Positions 5,598 to 5,614 of a stretch of 5,614 nt of DNA are shown piece by piece. A program made the translations under genes and the position numbers. This DNA comes from Sulfurovaceae bacterium (GTDB lineage Bacteria; Campylobacterota; Campylobacteria; Campylobacterales; Sulfurovaceae), in assembly GCA_029933395.1 (NCBI GenBank), contig JAOZOG010000091.1, positions 2,485 through 8,098 on the forward strand, written 5' to 3'. Numbering within the stretch: position 1 is the stretch's first letter; each line of letters begins with the position of its first letter. Below the pieces are notes generated by a model. The model saw nothing but the letters and a program-made list of their open reading frames with translations. It was not told where the DNA came from and did no database searches.

Positions 5598-5614
5598 GCT
5601 AGACTGGAACCCGA

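Overview
The window looks like chromosomal DNA from a free-living member of the Campylobacterota (Sulfurovum/Sulfurimonas-like). The grounds are indirect: a ferredoxin-thioredoxin reductase catalytic domain joined to a rhodanese domain, two short-signal lipoproteins, A+T-rich intergenic regions with strong purine-rich ribosome binding sites, and tight same-strand packing. The assignment is an inference from gene content, at moderate confidence. All recognised genes are on the + strand.

Left part (1-1503): a two-gene unit. A small lipoprotein with a duplicated C-terminal module (113-685) is followed after 9 bases by a 246-residue FTR-rhodanese fusion (695-1435). The ribosome binding site of the second gene overlaps the stop of the first, so the two are probably co-transcribed. 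A hairpin with a UUCG loop and T-tracts (1472-1503) closes the unit. A possible tail of an upstream gene overlaps the lipoprotein start by four bases. The fusion gene uses ATC for 16 of its 17 isoleucines.

Middle part (1504-5002): A+T-rich DNA with a different codon habit. After an apparently non-coding stretch with a plausible promoter, and a 6-bp inverted repeat at the expected transcription start, comes a 1046-residue protein (1697-4837). It combines a single-HKD phospholipase D-type nuclease domain, a complete superfamily 2 helicase core and a C-terminal DUF3427 region. The architecture is a known but poorly characterised family. A restriction or genome-defence role is the most natural inference, and here it appears as a stand-alone cassette without methylase or other partner. 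A 51-codon open frame (4847-5002) follows in the same reading frame and may be a small unknown gene or a remnant.

Right part (5003-5614): an A+T-rich leader and a second, unrelated lipoprotein (5094-5597), acidic and probably beta-rich, with a lipocalin-like GTW motif just after the anchor. The last 17 bases hold nothing recognisable.

The most interesting items are the nuclease-helicase cassette with its promoter-proximal inverted repeat, the FTR-rhodanese fusion, and the internal duplication in the first lipoprotein. No RNA genes, CRISPR arrays, insertion sequences or origins were seen.
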